A program made the position numbers and the translations under genes. 64,000 nt of DNA from Streptococcus infantis (GTDB taxonomy: Bacteria > Bacillota > Bacilli > Lactobacillales > Streptococcaceae): positions 60,888 to 124,887 of the forward strand of contig NZ_JYGT01000006.1 of NCBI RefSeq assembly GCF_000960085.1, written 5' to 3'. The notes beneath the pieces are model-generated. The model saw only the letters and a program-made list of their open reading frames with translations. It did not search any database and was not told where the DNA came from. Below are positions 1 to 7,561 of the stretch, in pieces; the first letter of the stretch is position 1, and every line of letters starts with the position of its first letter.

Positions 1-192
1 GATAATCCAACAGAGCCAGGATAAACGCTGACTCTTTGTGGTTAAAACACCTAAGTAAGCCAAGACAAATAGAATATCAATCAATAAATGCCAGCTAGGA
101 AGCTCCCCAGTCACTACAGGGACAATGGGAAAAACCATAAAAATCAAACTGGCCCAAAACATATAATGTATGCTTTTCAGTCTTTCAAGCAT
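1..192 (-). CDS. Sensor histidine kinase, N-terminal membrane part (truncated by window edge)
   Basis: Only the first 64 codons are inside the window. The reading frame starts at an ATG that shares one base with the stop of the upstream ABC permease gene (TAATG). It encodes a hydrophobic N-terminus (MLERLKSIHYMFWASLIFM, then further apolar segments separated by short loops), the pattern of the membrane sensor region of small NarL-class (DesK-like) kinases. No catalytic motif is visible, so the kinase call rests on gene order: ABC ATPase, permease and kinase cotranscribed resembles the pneumococcal TCS11 locus as I recall it. Another membrane protein cannot be excluded. Confidence 0.55.
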   Translation of the reverse strand, partial: MLERLKSIHYMFWASLIFMVFPIVPVVTGELPSWHLLIDILFVLAYLGVLTTKSQRLSWLCWII

Positions 193-929
193 TAAGCATT
201 CTCCTTATGACTTTGAAGGTAAATGGTCAAACCAAACAAAACTGCTGAAAAAACAAGTAGATAAACTGAGGCTGACAGATTGATGCTACCCTCGTTTAAG
301 AAGCTCTTGAGCAACTCCATCAACTGATAAGTTGGTAGGCACTTCCCGATTGCTTGCATCCAATCTGGAAATAAAGAGACAGGCATCCAGAGTCCGCCTA
401 ACACAGCCAAGCCAAAGTAAAGAAGATTGCCTACGACAGACATCAACTGACTAGAAGGTAAGAGAGTCAAGGTCAAGCCAAGAGCTACAAAAGCTACACT
501 TCCTACTATCAGCAAGAACGCAGCCCCAATCCAGTTTCCAAGAGACATATCCACACCTCTTACAAAATGCCCAATTGAGAAAACAACCAGAATTGAAACC
601 AAATAATCAACTATCATACTTGTTATCTTTGACAGATAATATTCTACCATATTTACTGGAGTATGGCGTAATGTTTTCTGCCAGTTGTTGATTTTATCGG
701 TATGTAAAACAACTGGGAATGAAAAGATAGCTGTCGACATCATGGAAAAGGCCGTCATGGAGATAAGGTAGTCGCGCATAAAATTAGCCGGTCCACCTGG
801 TGTGTCCTGGTACATACCTGAAAAGAATAAATAGAAGGCTGTCGGCATCCCTACGGATAACAGATAATAGACTAATTGTCGTTTGGTCAATAGAAATTCT
901 ATCTTGTTTAGTGCGATCCATCGTTTCAT
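192..929 (-). CDS. ABC-2 type transporter permease
   Basis: Membrane subunit of an ABC-2 type exporter working with the ATPase encoded just upstream. About 245 residues with six hydrophobic segments; a conserved-looking stretch near the C-terminal third (NLLYFGLAVLGGLWMPVSLF) is typical of ABC-2 permeases of the NatB/drug-export class. I chose the ATG at 929 (MKRWIALNK) because an AGGAG lies 9 bases upstream; the ATG at 938 overlaps that site. The gene follows the ATPase stop with one base between and runs into the putative kinase gene, so all are one transcript. The substrate is unknown; a cell-envelope stress or antimicrobial-peptide role is inference from the linked kinase. Confidence 0.85.
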   Translation of the reverse strand: MKRWIALNKIEFLLTKRQLVYYLLSVGMPTAFYLFFSGMYQDTPGGPANFMRDYLISMTAFSMMSTAIFSFPVVLHTDKINNWQKTLRHTPVNMVEYYLSKITSMIVDYLVSILVVFSIGHFVRGVDMSLGNWIGAAFLLIVGSVAFVALGLTLTLLPSSQLMSVVGNLLYFGLAVLGGLWMPVSLFPDWMQAIGKCLPTYQLMELLKSFLNEGSINLSASVYLLVFSAVLFGLTIYLQSHKENA

Positions 930-930
930 C

Positions 931-1815
931 TTAGTCATCTCCTTTTTGTGTTTCTTCAAAGATTGTATCCAACAAGCTACGATTATTGACTTCAATTTCT
1001 TGAATTCTACAGCCTGCCTGGACTAACAGTTCCCAGAAAGCATCCGCTTCACGTGTGACTACTTGCAAAGCATCTTGTTTTTGTGACCAGTTTTCAACCA
1101 AGTTAGACTGCTCAATGACTTCCTTGTATACTAGAGGAAGGATAAAGTGCTTTTCAATCTCCTCACTGCGCATGGCTAGAGGTGTCGTATCACGAATCAA
1201 CTCTCCCTTATTTAAGACCAAGATTCGGTCCGCTGTATGCTCTACCTCTTCGATATAATGGGACGAATAGAGAAGAGTTACTCCCTGCGCTTTTAGATCC
1301 TGAACAATTTCCCAAAAGCGTTGACGGGTTGAAGTATCCATGGCAGCAGTTGGTTCATCTAAAAAGACAAGCTTTGGTCGGCCAATCAAGGTCAAGACAA
1401 AAGAGAAGAGACGCTTTTGCCCACCTGACAATTTTTCTGCCAATTGTTCTTTTTGTTGCTTGTCAAACTGCAATAGTTGATCGATTTCTTGGTTGCTCAA
1501 GGGATTTGGGTAAATGCTTTGAAAGAAAGCAATCAACTCTTTGACCTTTAATTTCTGAACGATGACATTTTCTTGAGGCAGGTAGCTTCTAATATAGTCT
1601 AACTGAGAACTCGTCACTGGCAAGCCTTGGATAGATACTTGACCGCTGGTGACCAGTTTATCTCCTAGCAAACAGTCCAAGAGTGTGGTCTTCCCAGCAC
1701 CATTGGGACCAATCAAGGCGACGCATTCACCTTCAGCTACCTCAAAGGAAATATCCTTCAAAATAGCCTTGCCCTTGATGTTTTTATTTAGGCTTTCTAC
1801 CTTAATCATGTTCAT
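931..1815 (-). CDS. ABC transporter ATP-binding protein
   Basis: Nucleotide-binding subunit of the exporter. Walker A is GPNGAGKTT near residue 36, the signature is LSGGQKR, and Walker B is LVFLDEPTAAMD with the catalytic glutamate, followed by the SSHYIEE switch histidine. The C-terminal 80 residues after the ATPase core are the extension common in ABC-2 drug/bacitracin type ATPases. The ATG at 1815 has GGAG six bases upstream. It overlaps the preceding small membrane gene by 14 bases, showing translational coupling in the operon. Confidence 0.92.
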   Translation of the reverse strand: MNMIKVESLNKNIKGKAILKDISFEVAEGECVALIGPNGAGKTTLLDCLLGDKLVTSGQVSIQGLPVTSSQLDYIRSYLPQENVIVQKLKVKELIAFFQSIYPNPLSNQEIDQLLQFDKQQKEQLAEKLSGGQKRLFSFVLTLIGRPKLVFLDEPTAAMDTSTRQRFWEIVQDLKAQGVTLLYSSHYIEEVEHTADRILVLNKGELIRDTTPLAMRSEEIEKHFILPLVYKEVIEQSNLVENWSQKQDALQVVTREADAFWELLVQAGCRIQEIEVNNRSLLDTIFEETQKGDD

Positions 1816-1996
1816 GATATTCTCCTTTCAGCCACTCCTTTCCCATCGGAAAGGCGATAAAAATCATAAATCCTAATCCCCAGGCACCACGGATGAATTG
1901 GTGAAGGAAGGCTTGATCAAACCAACCTGTAAACATTTCTACCAGCCATACCACTAGTGATAGTCCAATAAAAAGATAGAGAATCGCTTTTTTCAT
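1802..1996 (-). CDS. Small membrane protein of the ABC/kinase operon
   Basis: A 64-residue protein with two hydrophobic segments (about 5-21 and 36-51), ending in a charged tail (KEWLKGEYHEHD). It overlaps the upstream small gene by 4 bases (ATGA) and the downstream ATPase by 14. No family recognised. Its size, two-helix build and place ahead of a transporter-kinase set suggest an accessory or sensing subunit, but this is inference only. Confidence 0.75.
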   Translation of the reverse strand: MKKAILYLFIGLSLVVWLVEMFTGWFDQAFLHQFIRGAWGLGFMIFIAFPMGKEWLKGEYHEHD

Positions 1997-2184
1997 TTTT
2001 CAAACTCCTTTTTCACATCTGAGACCAATTTCAAACCTTCTCGGATCAACCAAGACATCATGCCAAATCCTGCAAATAGCTCCCAAGGAAAATGATAGAA
2101 ACCTTCATCCAATCCTGAGAACATGAGATAAGTCATGACTCCTGCTGCTACTAAACTCATTGCGATGATTACTTTATGTTTCAT
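1993..2184 (-). CDS. Small membrane protein, first gene of the ABC/kinase operon
   Basis: A 63-residue protein starting MKHKVIIAM. The ATG at 2184 was chosen because GGAGG lies 9 bases upstream; an ATG further out would overlap the promoter. Two hydrophobic stretches (about 4-22 and 29-43) and a lysine/glutamate-rich tail resemble the neighbouring small membrane gene, so the pair may be related or form a complex. Function unknown. Confidence 0.75.
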   Translation of the reverse strand: MKHKVIIAMSLVAAGVMTYLMFSGLDEGFYHFPWELFAGFGMMSWLIREGLKLVSDVKKEFEK

Positions 2185-2211
2185 TTTTTTCTTCCTCCAT
2201 TTGATACATCT

Positions 2212-2275
2212 AGTATAATTCTTTGAAGGTATAATCACTAGAAGCTTCTGTCATGAGGAAATATGACAAATGTCA
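2212..2275 (-). promoter_or_regulatory. Promoter and candidate response-regulator site of the ABC/kinase operon
   Basis: On the minus strand a TATACT -10 lies at 2212-2217, while the matching -35 position (2235-2240, TAGTGA) is poor, suggesting activator dependence. Upstream are overlapping inverted repeats: GTCAT-N8-ATGAC (2250-2267) and TGACAAATGTCA (2264-2275). Half-sites of this kind suit a NarL/LuxR-type response regulator. Assignment to the linked two-component system is inference. Confidence 0.45.
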
Positions 2276-2323
2276 CAAAAAGTCTAATCGCTATGAAAAT
2301 CGAATTCTCTGAAAATCAAAAAG

Positions 2324-2344
2324 AGGTCGGGAAAATCCCGACCT
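2324..2344 (-). terminator. Intrinsic terminator after the lipoprotein gene
   Basis: Perfect inverted repeat AGGTCGGGA / TCCCGACCT with a 3-base loop, followed on the minus strand by CTTTTTG. Confidence 0.85.
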
Positions 2345-2351
2345 TTCTTTT

Positions 2352-2897
2352 TTATTCTTCTTTAAATCCGTGTAATTTTAATGCAGCGATTAGTGTATTA
2401 GGTTTTTTAAAGTCTTCTATACTATCCGCAAGTGGTTTAAAGAAATATGTATTTTTTACTTTATTCAAGTCTGCTTTTTCAAGATCGAGTTCCATAACGA
2501 CTCTCATCTTTTTGTCCTCGGTGATAAAATATTCTACATTAACACCAGGCTCGTCCTTGATTTCAAGATACTCTGGACTATCTTCCATAGCTTCACGGAA
2601 GATTGTTTGGAATTCTTCTGGAGTAACTCCAGCAGGAATCTCCTCATTTATTTTCCCAAGCATATCCATCTTGAAGTTTTTAACAACATCCGTATAAACA
2701 AAGGTCATGGTGACATCAAATTCTTCCATTTTCCCTTTAAGAACTTTTGTTTTTTCTTCTTTTGCTTGATTGGTTGTCGTTTGACTTGTAGACGGATCAC
2801 TCGCTTTACTCTTGTCACTTGAGCGGTGAGGCAACAATTTACTACAACCCACAAGTAGAGTTACCGAAATAAGTGTTAATCCTAAAATCTTCTTCAA
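2352..2897 (-). CDS. Lipoprotein, YehR-like (DUF1307-type)
   Basis: About 181 residues starting with TTG at 2897, chosen because AGGAG sits 7 bases upstream and it gives a clean lipoprotein signal (LKKILGLTLISVTLLVGCSK, lipobox LLVGC). A Ser/Thr/Lys-rich linker follows, then a soluble domain with KVLKGKMEEFDVTMTFVY. This layout resembles the YehR/DUF1307 lipoproteins; the family call is from memory. It lies 10 bases after the fakA stop and probably shares that transcript. Substrate or partner unknown. Confidence 0.7.
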   Translation of the reverse strand: MKKILGLTLISVTLLVGCSKLLPHRSSDKSKASDPSTSQTTTNQAKEEKTKVLKGKMEEFDVTMTFVYTDVVKNFKMDMLGKINEEIPAGVTPEEFQTIFREAMEDSPEYLEIKDEPGVNVEYFITEDKKMRVVMELDLEKADLNKVKNTYFFKPLADSIEDFKKPNTLIAALKLHGFKEE

Positions 2898-2907
2898 TTT
2901 GAATCTC

Positions 2908-4575
2908 CTATTCCACACTGAAAAGATATGGATAAACCGGTTGTTGACCTTGGTGGATTTCCACTTCGACATCTTCGAATTCTTCTGCGATTTCTTGAGC
3001 AATTTCATTTGCCAATTCTTCGCTTCCGTCTTCTCCAACATAGAAAGTTACGATTTCACTGTCTTCATCCAACATATGCTTCAATGTTTCAGTCAAGGTT
3101 TGGTGCATATCAGGATTTGATACAAGAATCTTACCATCCACCATACCAAGATTATCATTTTCATGAATTTCTAGACCATCGATAGTTGTGTCACGAACGG
3201 CTGTTGTTACACTACCACTGATGACATCACCAAGGGCTGCAGTCATGCGTTCTTTGTTTTCTTCGATTGATTTGCTTGGGTCAAAGGCAAGAAGACTAGT
3301 CAATCCTTGAGGAATTGTACGAGCTTCTACCACAACAGCTGGTTGTTCCAATACTTCAGCTGCAGATTGAGCTGCCATGAAGATATTTTTGTTATTTGGC
3401 AAGAAGATGATGTTGCGAGCATTGACTTTCTCAACAGCCTTGACAAAATCTTCTGTAGAAGGGTTCATGGTTTGTCCACCTTCGATGACATAGTCCACAC
3501 CTTGTGCACGGAAGATGTCTGCCAAGCCTTGTCCAGCTACTACTGCGATAAGAGCATATTCTTTTTCTTCAGCTGGCTTACTAACTTGAGCTGCTTCTTT
3601 TTCTACTTGCGCTTCGTGTTGGTTACGCATGTTATCGACTTTAACCTTAACCAAGCTACCGTATTTAAGACCTTCTTGCAAGACAAGTCCTGGATCTTCT
3701 GTATGGACGTGAACTTTAACGATTTCGTCGTCATTGACAACAAGTAGAGAGTCCCCTAGATTGTTCAAGTAGTTACGGAATTCTTCGTAGTCAAAGTCTT
3801 TAGCATAAGTTGGGCCTTGTTTGAGGGCAACCATGATTTCAGTACAGTAACCAAAAGTAATATCTTCTGTTGCCACATGTCCAGCTACAGACTTGTGGTG
3901 TTCAGCATTGATCATCTCACTCATGTTTGCTGGAGTAGCAACAAAGTCCTCAGAAGCGCTGTATTCACCAGTAAGAGCTGAAAGGAAACCTTCATAGATG
4001 AAGACCAAACCTTGACCACCTGAGTCCACAACTCCAACTTCCTTCAAAACTGGAAGCATTTCAGGAGTTTTAGCAAGAGCTGCTTTAGCTCCTTCTAAGG
4101 CTGCACGCATAACTTCAACTGCGTCATCTGTTTGCTCTGCTTTTTTCTTAGCACCGATGGCAGCTCCACGTGATACAGTCAAGATAGTTCCTTCAACTGG
4201 CTTCATAACAGCCTTGTAGGCTACTTCTACACCAGATTGGAAGGCAAGGGCCAAATCTTGGCCTGTAAGTTCATCTTTTTCCTTGATAGCTTGTGAGAAT
4301 CCACGGAAAAGCTGAGAAGTGATAACTCCTGAGTTTCCACGCGCACCCATCAAAAGACCTTTAGCCAAGATGCTTGCTGCTTCTCCAACTGTTGATGCTG
4401 GTTTGTCAGCTACTTCTTTAGCTCCATTTTCGATGGTCATTCCCATGTTTGTTCCTGTATCTCCATCTGGAACTGGGAAGACGTTCAATGAATTGACATA
4501 TTCGGCTTGCTTGTTCAAACGAGTTGAAGCAGCCTGTACCATTTCTTGAAATAAGCTTGTAGTAATATTTGACAC
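2908..4575 (-). CDS. fakA: Fatty acid kinase catalytic subunit FakA (DAK2 domain)
   Basis: Phosphorylates fatty acids bound by FakB partners, feeding exogenous fatty acids into phospholipid synthesis. 555 residues, the usual length. The N-terminal DhaL/DAK2 kinase domain shows GDTGTNMGMT (about residues 38-47) and GARGNSGVI (about 78-86), which bind Mg-ATP; a middle domain with VVDSGGQGL and a C-terminal DegV-like region (from about 340) follow. Directly preceded by the asp23 gene (2 bases apart), the conserved arrangement of this pair in Firmicutes. Confidence 0.95.
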   Translation of the reverse strand: MSNITTSLFQEMVQAASTRLNKQAEYVNSLNVFPVPDGDTGTNMGMTIENGAKEVADKPASTVGEAASILAKGLLMGARGNSGVITSQLFRGFSQAIKEKDELTGQDLALAFQSGVEVAYKAVMKPVEGTILTVSRGAAIGAKKKAEQTDDAVEVMRAALEGAKAALAKTPEMLPVLKEVGVVDSGGQGLVFIYEGFLSALTGEYSASEDFVATPANMSEMINAEHHKSVAGHVATEDITFGYCTEIMVALKQGPTYAKDFDYEEFRNYLNNLGDSLLVVNDDEIVKVHVHTEDPGLVLQEGLKYGSLVKVKVDNMRNQHEAQVEKEAAQVSKPAEEKEYALIAVVAGQGLADIFRAQGVDYVIEGGQTMNPSTEDFVKAVEKVNARNIIFLPNNKNIFMAAQSAAEVLEQPAVVVEARTIPQGLTSLLAFDPSKSIEENKERMTAALGDVISGSVTTAVRDTTIDGLEIHENDNLGMVDGKILVSNPDMHQTLTETLKHMLDEDSEIVTFYVGEDGSEELANEIAQEIAEEFEDVEVEIHQGQQPVYPYLFSVE

Positions 4576-4577
4576 GA

Positions 4578-4943
4578 TTATTCTCCTACAACTTTGATAT
4601 TTTGAATGTAGACATTCACAGTTTGAGCAGTGATTCCAAGTTGATTCTCTAGGCTAAAGCGAACACGTTCTTGGATGTTTTTTGAAACTTCACTGATTTT
4701 TGTACCGTAGCTCAATACAGTATATACATCAACTGCAATACTACCGTCTTCAGCTGCTTTAACGACTACACCTTTTGAATAATTTTCCTTACCAAGAAGG
4801 GCTTGGAAATTATCTTTGAGGGCATTTTTACTAGCCATACCGACTACACCAAAAATTTCAGTTGCTGCACCACCTACAACAGTAGCGATCACATCATCTG
4901 TCAGTTCGACTTGACCATCTTTTGTATTAATTTTTACAGTCAT
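4578..4943 (-). CDS. Asp23/Gls24 family protein
   Basis: 121 residues starting MTVKINTKDGQVELTDDV. The ATG at 4943 fits the family; a longer upstream extension of the frame crosses the rpmB terminator and is not credible. Asp23-family proteins are small envelope-stress or membrane-associated proteins; the central GVVGMA and the C-terminal NVYIQNIKVV strand are typical. Cotranscribed with fakA. Exact role unknown; a part in fatty acid or cell-envelope homeostasis is inferred from the pairing. Confidence 0.88.
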   Translation of the reverse strand: MTVKINTKDGQVELTDDVIATVVGGAATEIFGVVGMASKNALKDNFQALLGKENYSKGVVVKAAEDGSIAVDVYTVLSYGTKISEVSKNIQERVRFSLENQLGITAQTVNVYIQNIKVVGE

Positions 4944-5065
4944 TTTTTTTACCTCAACTAGTTGATACTCTATTTTATCATATTTCATCCCAACTGTAAA
5001 AGCAGAATGATGTATCATCGGATATTTGCTTGATTTTTCAAATGATTTCAGCTTTCGAGCAAAAG

Positions 5066-5086
5066 AAAAAGACCCTGTAGGTCTTT
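5066..5086 (-). terminator. Intrinsic terminator of rpmB
   Basis: Minus-strand hairpin AAAAGACC-TACAG-GGTCTTTTT followed by a U-rich run, 10 bases beyond the rpmB stop. Confidence 0.8.
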
Positions 5087-5095
5087 TCATGTTTA

Positions 5096-5284
5096 TTAAA
5101 CGCGTTCTACTTTTCCTGATTTCAAAGCACGAGCTGAAGCCCAAACTTTTTTAGGTTTACCATCGATAAGAACAGTAACTTTTTGAAGGTTTGGTTTTAC
5201 GGCACGTTTAGTTTGGTTCATCGCGTGTGAACGGTTGTTTCCTGATACAGTCTTACGACCTGTAAAGTAACATACTTTAGCCAT
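5096..5284 (-). CDS. rpmB: Ribosomal protein L28
   Basis: 62 residues, standard length for L28 of the 50S subunit. The N-terminus [27 protein letters not shown] and the [20 protein letters not shown] end match bL28. Only a single Cys is present, so this is the zinc-independent form. Monocistronic with its own terminator; GGAGG upstream of the ATG at 5284. Confidence 0.97.
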   Translation of the reverse strand: MAKVCYFTGRKTVSGNNRSHAMNQTKRAVKPNLQKVTVLIDGKPKKVWASARALKSGKVERV

Positions 5285-5390
5285 TGTGTTTTCCTCCTAT
5301 TAGATCTAATATAGCGGATGTGCTAGCACCACATACCGTACTATGTTATCACACTTTCTCCATTTTGGCAAGGGAATTGGAAGACTTTTT

Positions 5391-6065
5391 TTATTTGACG
5401 TAGACGACTTCTAATTTACCAAAAGCTACCTCTCCACGGATAATCAAGGTTTTGCTGGTTGGGGCTACAGGAGCATCTGCCTTGGCTACTCCACAAGAAG
5501 TCTCCACCTTCAGGTCCACTCTCCAGTGTTGGGGCACATAGATAACTGCATTCCCTAAACTGACTTCTACCTTCAAGGTTGCACTATCGCCTAACATCTC
5601 TGCATTGTCATAATAAATCTTGGCATTTCCACAGCTAACTTCAAACTGGTCTTCTACCAAGTCTTGGTCCTGTTTGTAAAAAGTTCCACTACCAAAGGCA
5701 ACTTCCTTTTCTGTAAGAATGGTCTTTTCAGCGTCATACCACCATTTCTTTCCGTACCATGTTTTACTAGAATTAGTTAGCATACCGACCCCGAGAACGA
5801 TTAGCACTCCAGCCCAAAACAGTGATTGATTGGGAATTGGTAAAAAGTCATAAAAATGATTAGCAATCATGAGGGCTACTAGGGCTGTAAAAGAGGCTGA
5901 AGTTAAGTGGCGACGCAACAAAGCTTCAACTGATTGATAAGCAAAAAATCCAATACCGATCAAGGGCCAAATGTGTCCTCCTAAAGAAGGAATCCCAAAA
6001 TTCCCCTGTAACAATACTAAGGCTGCCAATACTAGCAACACAATACCAAATGCTTTCTTTTTCAT
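5391..6065 (-). CDS. LiaF-like membrane protein paired with a LytTR regulator
   Basis: 224 residues: four hydrophobic segments in the first 100 (MKKKAFGIVLLVLAALVLL onward), then a soluble beta-rich half with repeated GNAKIYYDNA / GNAVIYVPQHW / CGVAKADAPV motifs, the LiaF/YvqF C-terminal fold. It starts 4 bases after the LytTR gene stop with GAGGT before the ATG. In LytTR regulatory systems of streptococci (HdrRM, BrsRM) a membrane protein restrains its LytTR partner. By analogy this protein may inhibit or tune the regulator; that function is inference. Confidence 0.8.
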   Translation of the reverse strand: MKKKAFGIVLLVLAALVLLQGNFGIPSLGGHIWPLIGIGFFAYQSVEALLRRHLTSASFTALVALMIANHFYDFLPIPNQSLFWAGVLIVLGVGMLTNSSKTWYGKKWWYDAEKTILTEKEVAFGSGTFYKQDQDLVEDQFEVSCGNAKIYYDNAEMLGDSATLKVEVSLGNAVIYVPQHWRVDLKVETSCGVAKADAPVAPTSKTLIIRGEVAFGKLEVVYVK

Positions 6066-6069
6066 GTTC

Positions 6070-6516
6070 TTACCTCATGTTTCTTAGATTTTCTTTTAGG
6101 AGGGATTGGTAGTGCCGTGACACGTGAACCTCCTTGTGGGTCTGATAAAAGGAAATAGTTCCTGTACCTGAGAAGGACTTGTCCACCGAGTAGACCTGAC
6201 GGATATTGGCAATGGTCGACTTGGATACCCGACTGAAATAACGGGGCAGGATAGACTCCAACTCATAAAGCTTAAGCCGAACCTCGTAGGCCTCTTTCTG
6301 GGTATGGGCGTAAATCTTGTTCCCTTCCGTCTCAAAGAAGAGGATTTCTGCCAAGTCTAAGTAGTACTCACCCGTTCCCTTATAAAAGATTAGCCTAGGA
6401 GCCTTGCTTTCTTGCAAAAGTCGTTGCAAGTCAGCTATCTCATCTGTCAGGGCTGCAGCCTTGATGACAATCTCTGTCTCAGTTAATTCACTATCAATCT
6501 CGATTCGTAACTTCAT
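6070..6516 (-). CDS. LytTR-domain DNA-binding regulator
   Basis: 148 residues. The ATG at 6516 (MKLRIEID) has AAGGAG 5 bases upstream, better than one 18 bases earlier. An N-terminal segment of about 45 residues is followed by a LytTR domain (about 46-145) with LAEILFFETEGNKIYAHT, YELESILPRYFSRVSKSTIANI and a final FYQTHKEVHVSRHY strand. There is no receiver domain, so control must come by another route, probably the membrane protein in the same operon. Its own promoter carries two near-identical 12-bp direct repeats 21 bp apart, consistent with autoregulation. Confidence 0.9.
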   Translation of the reverse strand: MKLRIEIDSELTETEIVIKAAALTDEIADLQRLLQESKAPRLIFYKGTGEYYLDLAEILFFETEGNKIYAHTQKEAYEVRLKLYELESILPRYFSRVSKSTIANIRQVYSVDKSFSGTGTISFYQTHKEVHVSRHYQSLLKENLRNMR

Positions 6517-6536
6517 CCTATCTCCTTTCTGCATCT

Positions 6537-6608
6537 ACTATACCAAAGGCCAGAAAACTTTACAAGGGCAAAAAAGCAAGTGGTCACTTTTGACCCGTAA
6601 GTGGTTAC
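6537..6608 (-). promoter_or_regulatory. LytTR operon promoter with direct-repeat operator candidate
   Basis: Minus strand: -10 TATAGT (6537-6542) with an extended TGG, 17-bp spacer, -35 TTGTAA (6560-6565). Upstream lie two direct repeats, plus-strand GCAAGTGGTCAC (6576-6587) and GTAAGTGGTTAC (6597-6608), matching at 10 of 12 positions and exactly 21 bp apart. The near repeat ends about 10 bp from the -35. LytTR proteins such as AgrA bind 9-bp direct repeats with a 12-bp spacer, that is 21 bp centre to centre. Confidence 0.6.
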
Positions 6609-6629
6609 GAGCCCAAGCTCACTTGCTTT
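6573..6629 (-). terminator. Probable terminator of the PAP2 gene
   Basis: AAAGCAAGTG (6573-6582) and CACTTGCTTT (6620-6629) form a 10-bp stem with a long loop, followed on the minus strand by CTTTTTTG. It overlaps the LytTR direct repeats, so one arm may have a double function. Confidence 0.5.
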
Positions 6630-6634
6630 GCTTT

Positions 6635-7138
6635 TTACAAAATAAAGAAAAGAATTCCCCAGAGGAGTCCACAGGCATAGCCGACTAAAACATCCTTGGG
6701 ATAATGAACACCCCCTAAAACTCGCACCAGACCTAGAAGAGCTGATAAGACCAACAAAACCAACCCCACAGGAAGATTTGCATGCAGGCAAGCCATGGAA
6801 ATAATGGTTGCTGAAAAGACATGGCGACTAGGCATTGAATTGCCAGAGCTGTCCTTGTCTAGTAGCGGAATAATTTCCCAAGTCTCATAAGGACGTGGTT
6901 GATTGATCCACTTACGAACTAGCGTCAATAGGACAAAGCCTAAAGCTGGCACTAAGATATAGGTGGCAAATTCTTTCCCCAAGCCCTTGCTTATAAGACT
7001 TGTCCCCAACAAAGTCAAGTAGGCTAAGGGCATCAGAACTGTCATCATGCGATTAAAAACTCGCATCAATTGTAATAGCTGTGGATGTCGAAGGAGACTT
7101 GATTTCCTCTTATCGTACCACTCTTGATAGTTTTTCAT
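6635..7138 (-). CDS. PAP2-family membrane phosphatase
   Basis: 167 residues with about five hydrophobic segments and the three phosphatase signatures in order: KWINQPRP (about 90), SMPSRHVF with the catalytic histidine (about 115) and RVLGGVHYPKDV (about 145). Such enzymes remove phosphate from lipid phosphates such as undecaprenyl pyrophosphate or phosphatidic acid on the outer membrane face. Starts 2 bases after the DUF2200 gene stop, so the two form an operon. Substrate not determinable here. Confidence 0.88.
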   Translation of the reverse strand: MKNYQEWYDKRKSSLLRHPQLLQLMRVFNRMMTVLMPLAYLTLLGTSLISKGLGKEFATYILVPALGFVLLTLVRKWINQPRPYETWEIIPLLDKDSSGNSMPSRHVFSATIISMACLHANLPVGLVLLVLSALLGLVRVLGGVHYPKDVLVGYACGLLWGILFFIL

Positions 7139-7140
7139 AT

Positions 7141-7497
7141 CTATTTCTCATACTTTTCTAGGACCTGCTGAGTTGTTTTACCCTTGGCAAGCCAGTCTAC
7201 TAATTTGTCCAGACGACGGATTTCCTGCATCAGAGGATCCTCAATTTCCTCAATACGAACACCACAAATCTTTCCTGTAATCGCCATCCGTTTAGGTGCA
7301 TAAGACGGTGCCTGTCGAAAAAAATCTCCGTAGGTAAGGTCCCTATCCAGACAAGCAAGGATGTCACTCACCTCATAACCTGTCAGCCAACTGGTCACTT
7401 GGTGAACGGACTCTGCCCTTCCACCCTTTCGCTCAACCTTTGCAATCAAGGCTGGATAGACCGCAGAAAATTTCATATTGTATAATTTCTGACTCAT
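7141..7497 (-). CDS. DUF2200 family protein
   Basis: 118 residues with the features I associate with DUF2200: MKFSAVYPALIAKVERKGG, WLTGYEVSDI and ICGVRIEEIEDPLMQEIRRLDKLVDWLAKGK. No enzymatic motif is recognised and the biochemical role of the family is unknown. A TATAAT at 7512-7517 with an extended TGG and an AGAGGA site upstream of the ATG support this as the first gene of a two-gene operon with the PAP2 phosphatase. Confidence 0.8.
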   Translation of the reverse strand: MSQKLYNMKFSAVYPALIAKVERKGGRAESVHQVTSWLTGYEVSDILACLDRDLTYGDFFRQAPSYAPKRMAITGKICGVRIEEIEDPLMQEIRRLDKLVDWLAKGKTTQQVLEKYEK

Positions 7498-7533
7498 ACA
7501 TTCCTCTTTCTATTATACCAGTATAAAGAAGAA

Positions 7534-7557
7534 AAAGAAGGCCGTCAAGCCTTCTTT
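7534..7557 (-). terminator. Terminator of the rcrRPQ-like operon
   Basis: AAAGAAGGC / GCCTTCTTT stem, followed on the minus strand by TTCTTC, 5 bases beyond the last exporter gene. Confidence 0.75.
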
Positions 7558-7561
7558 GGGT

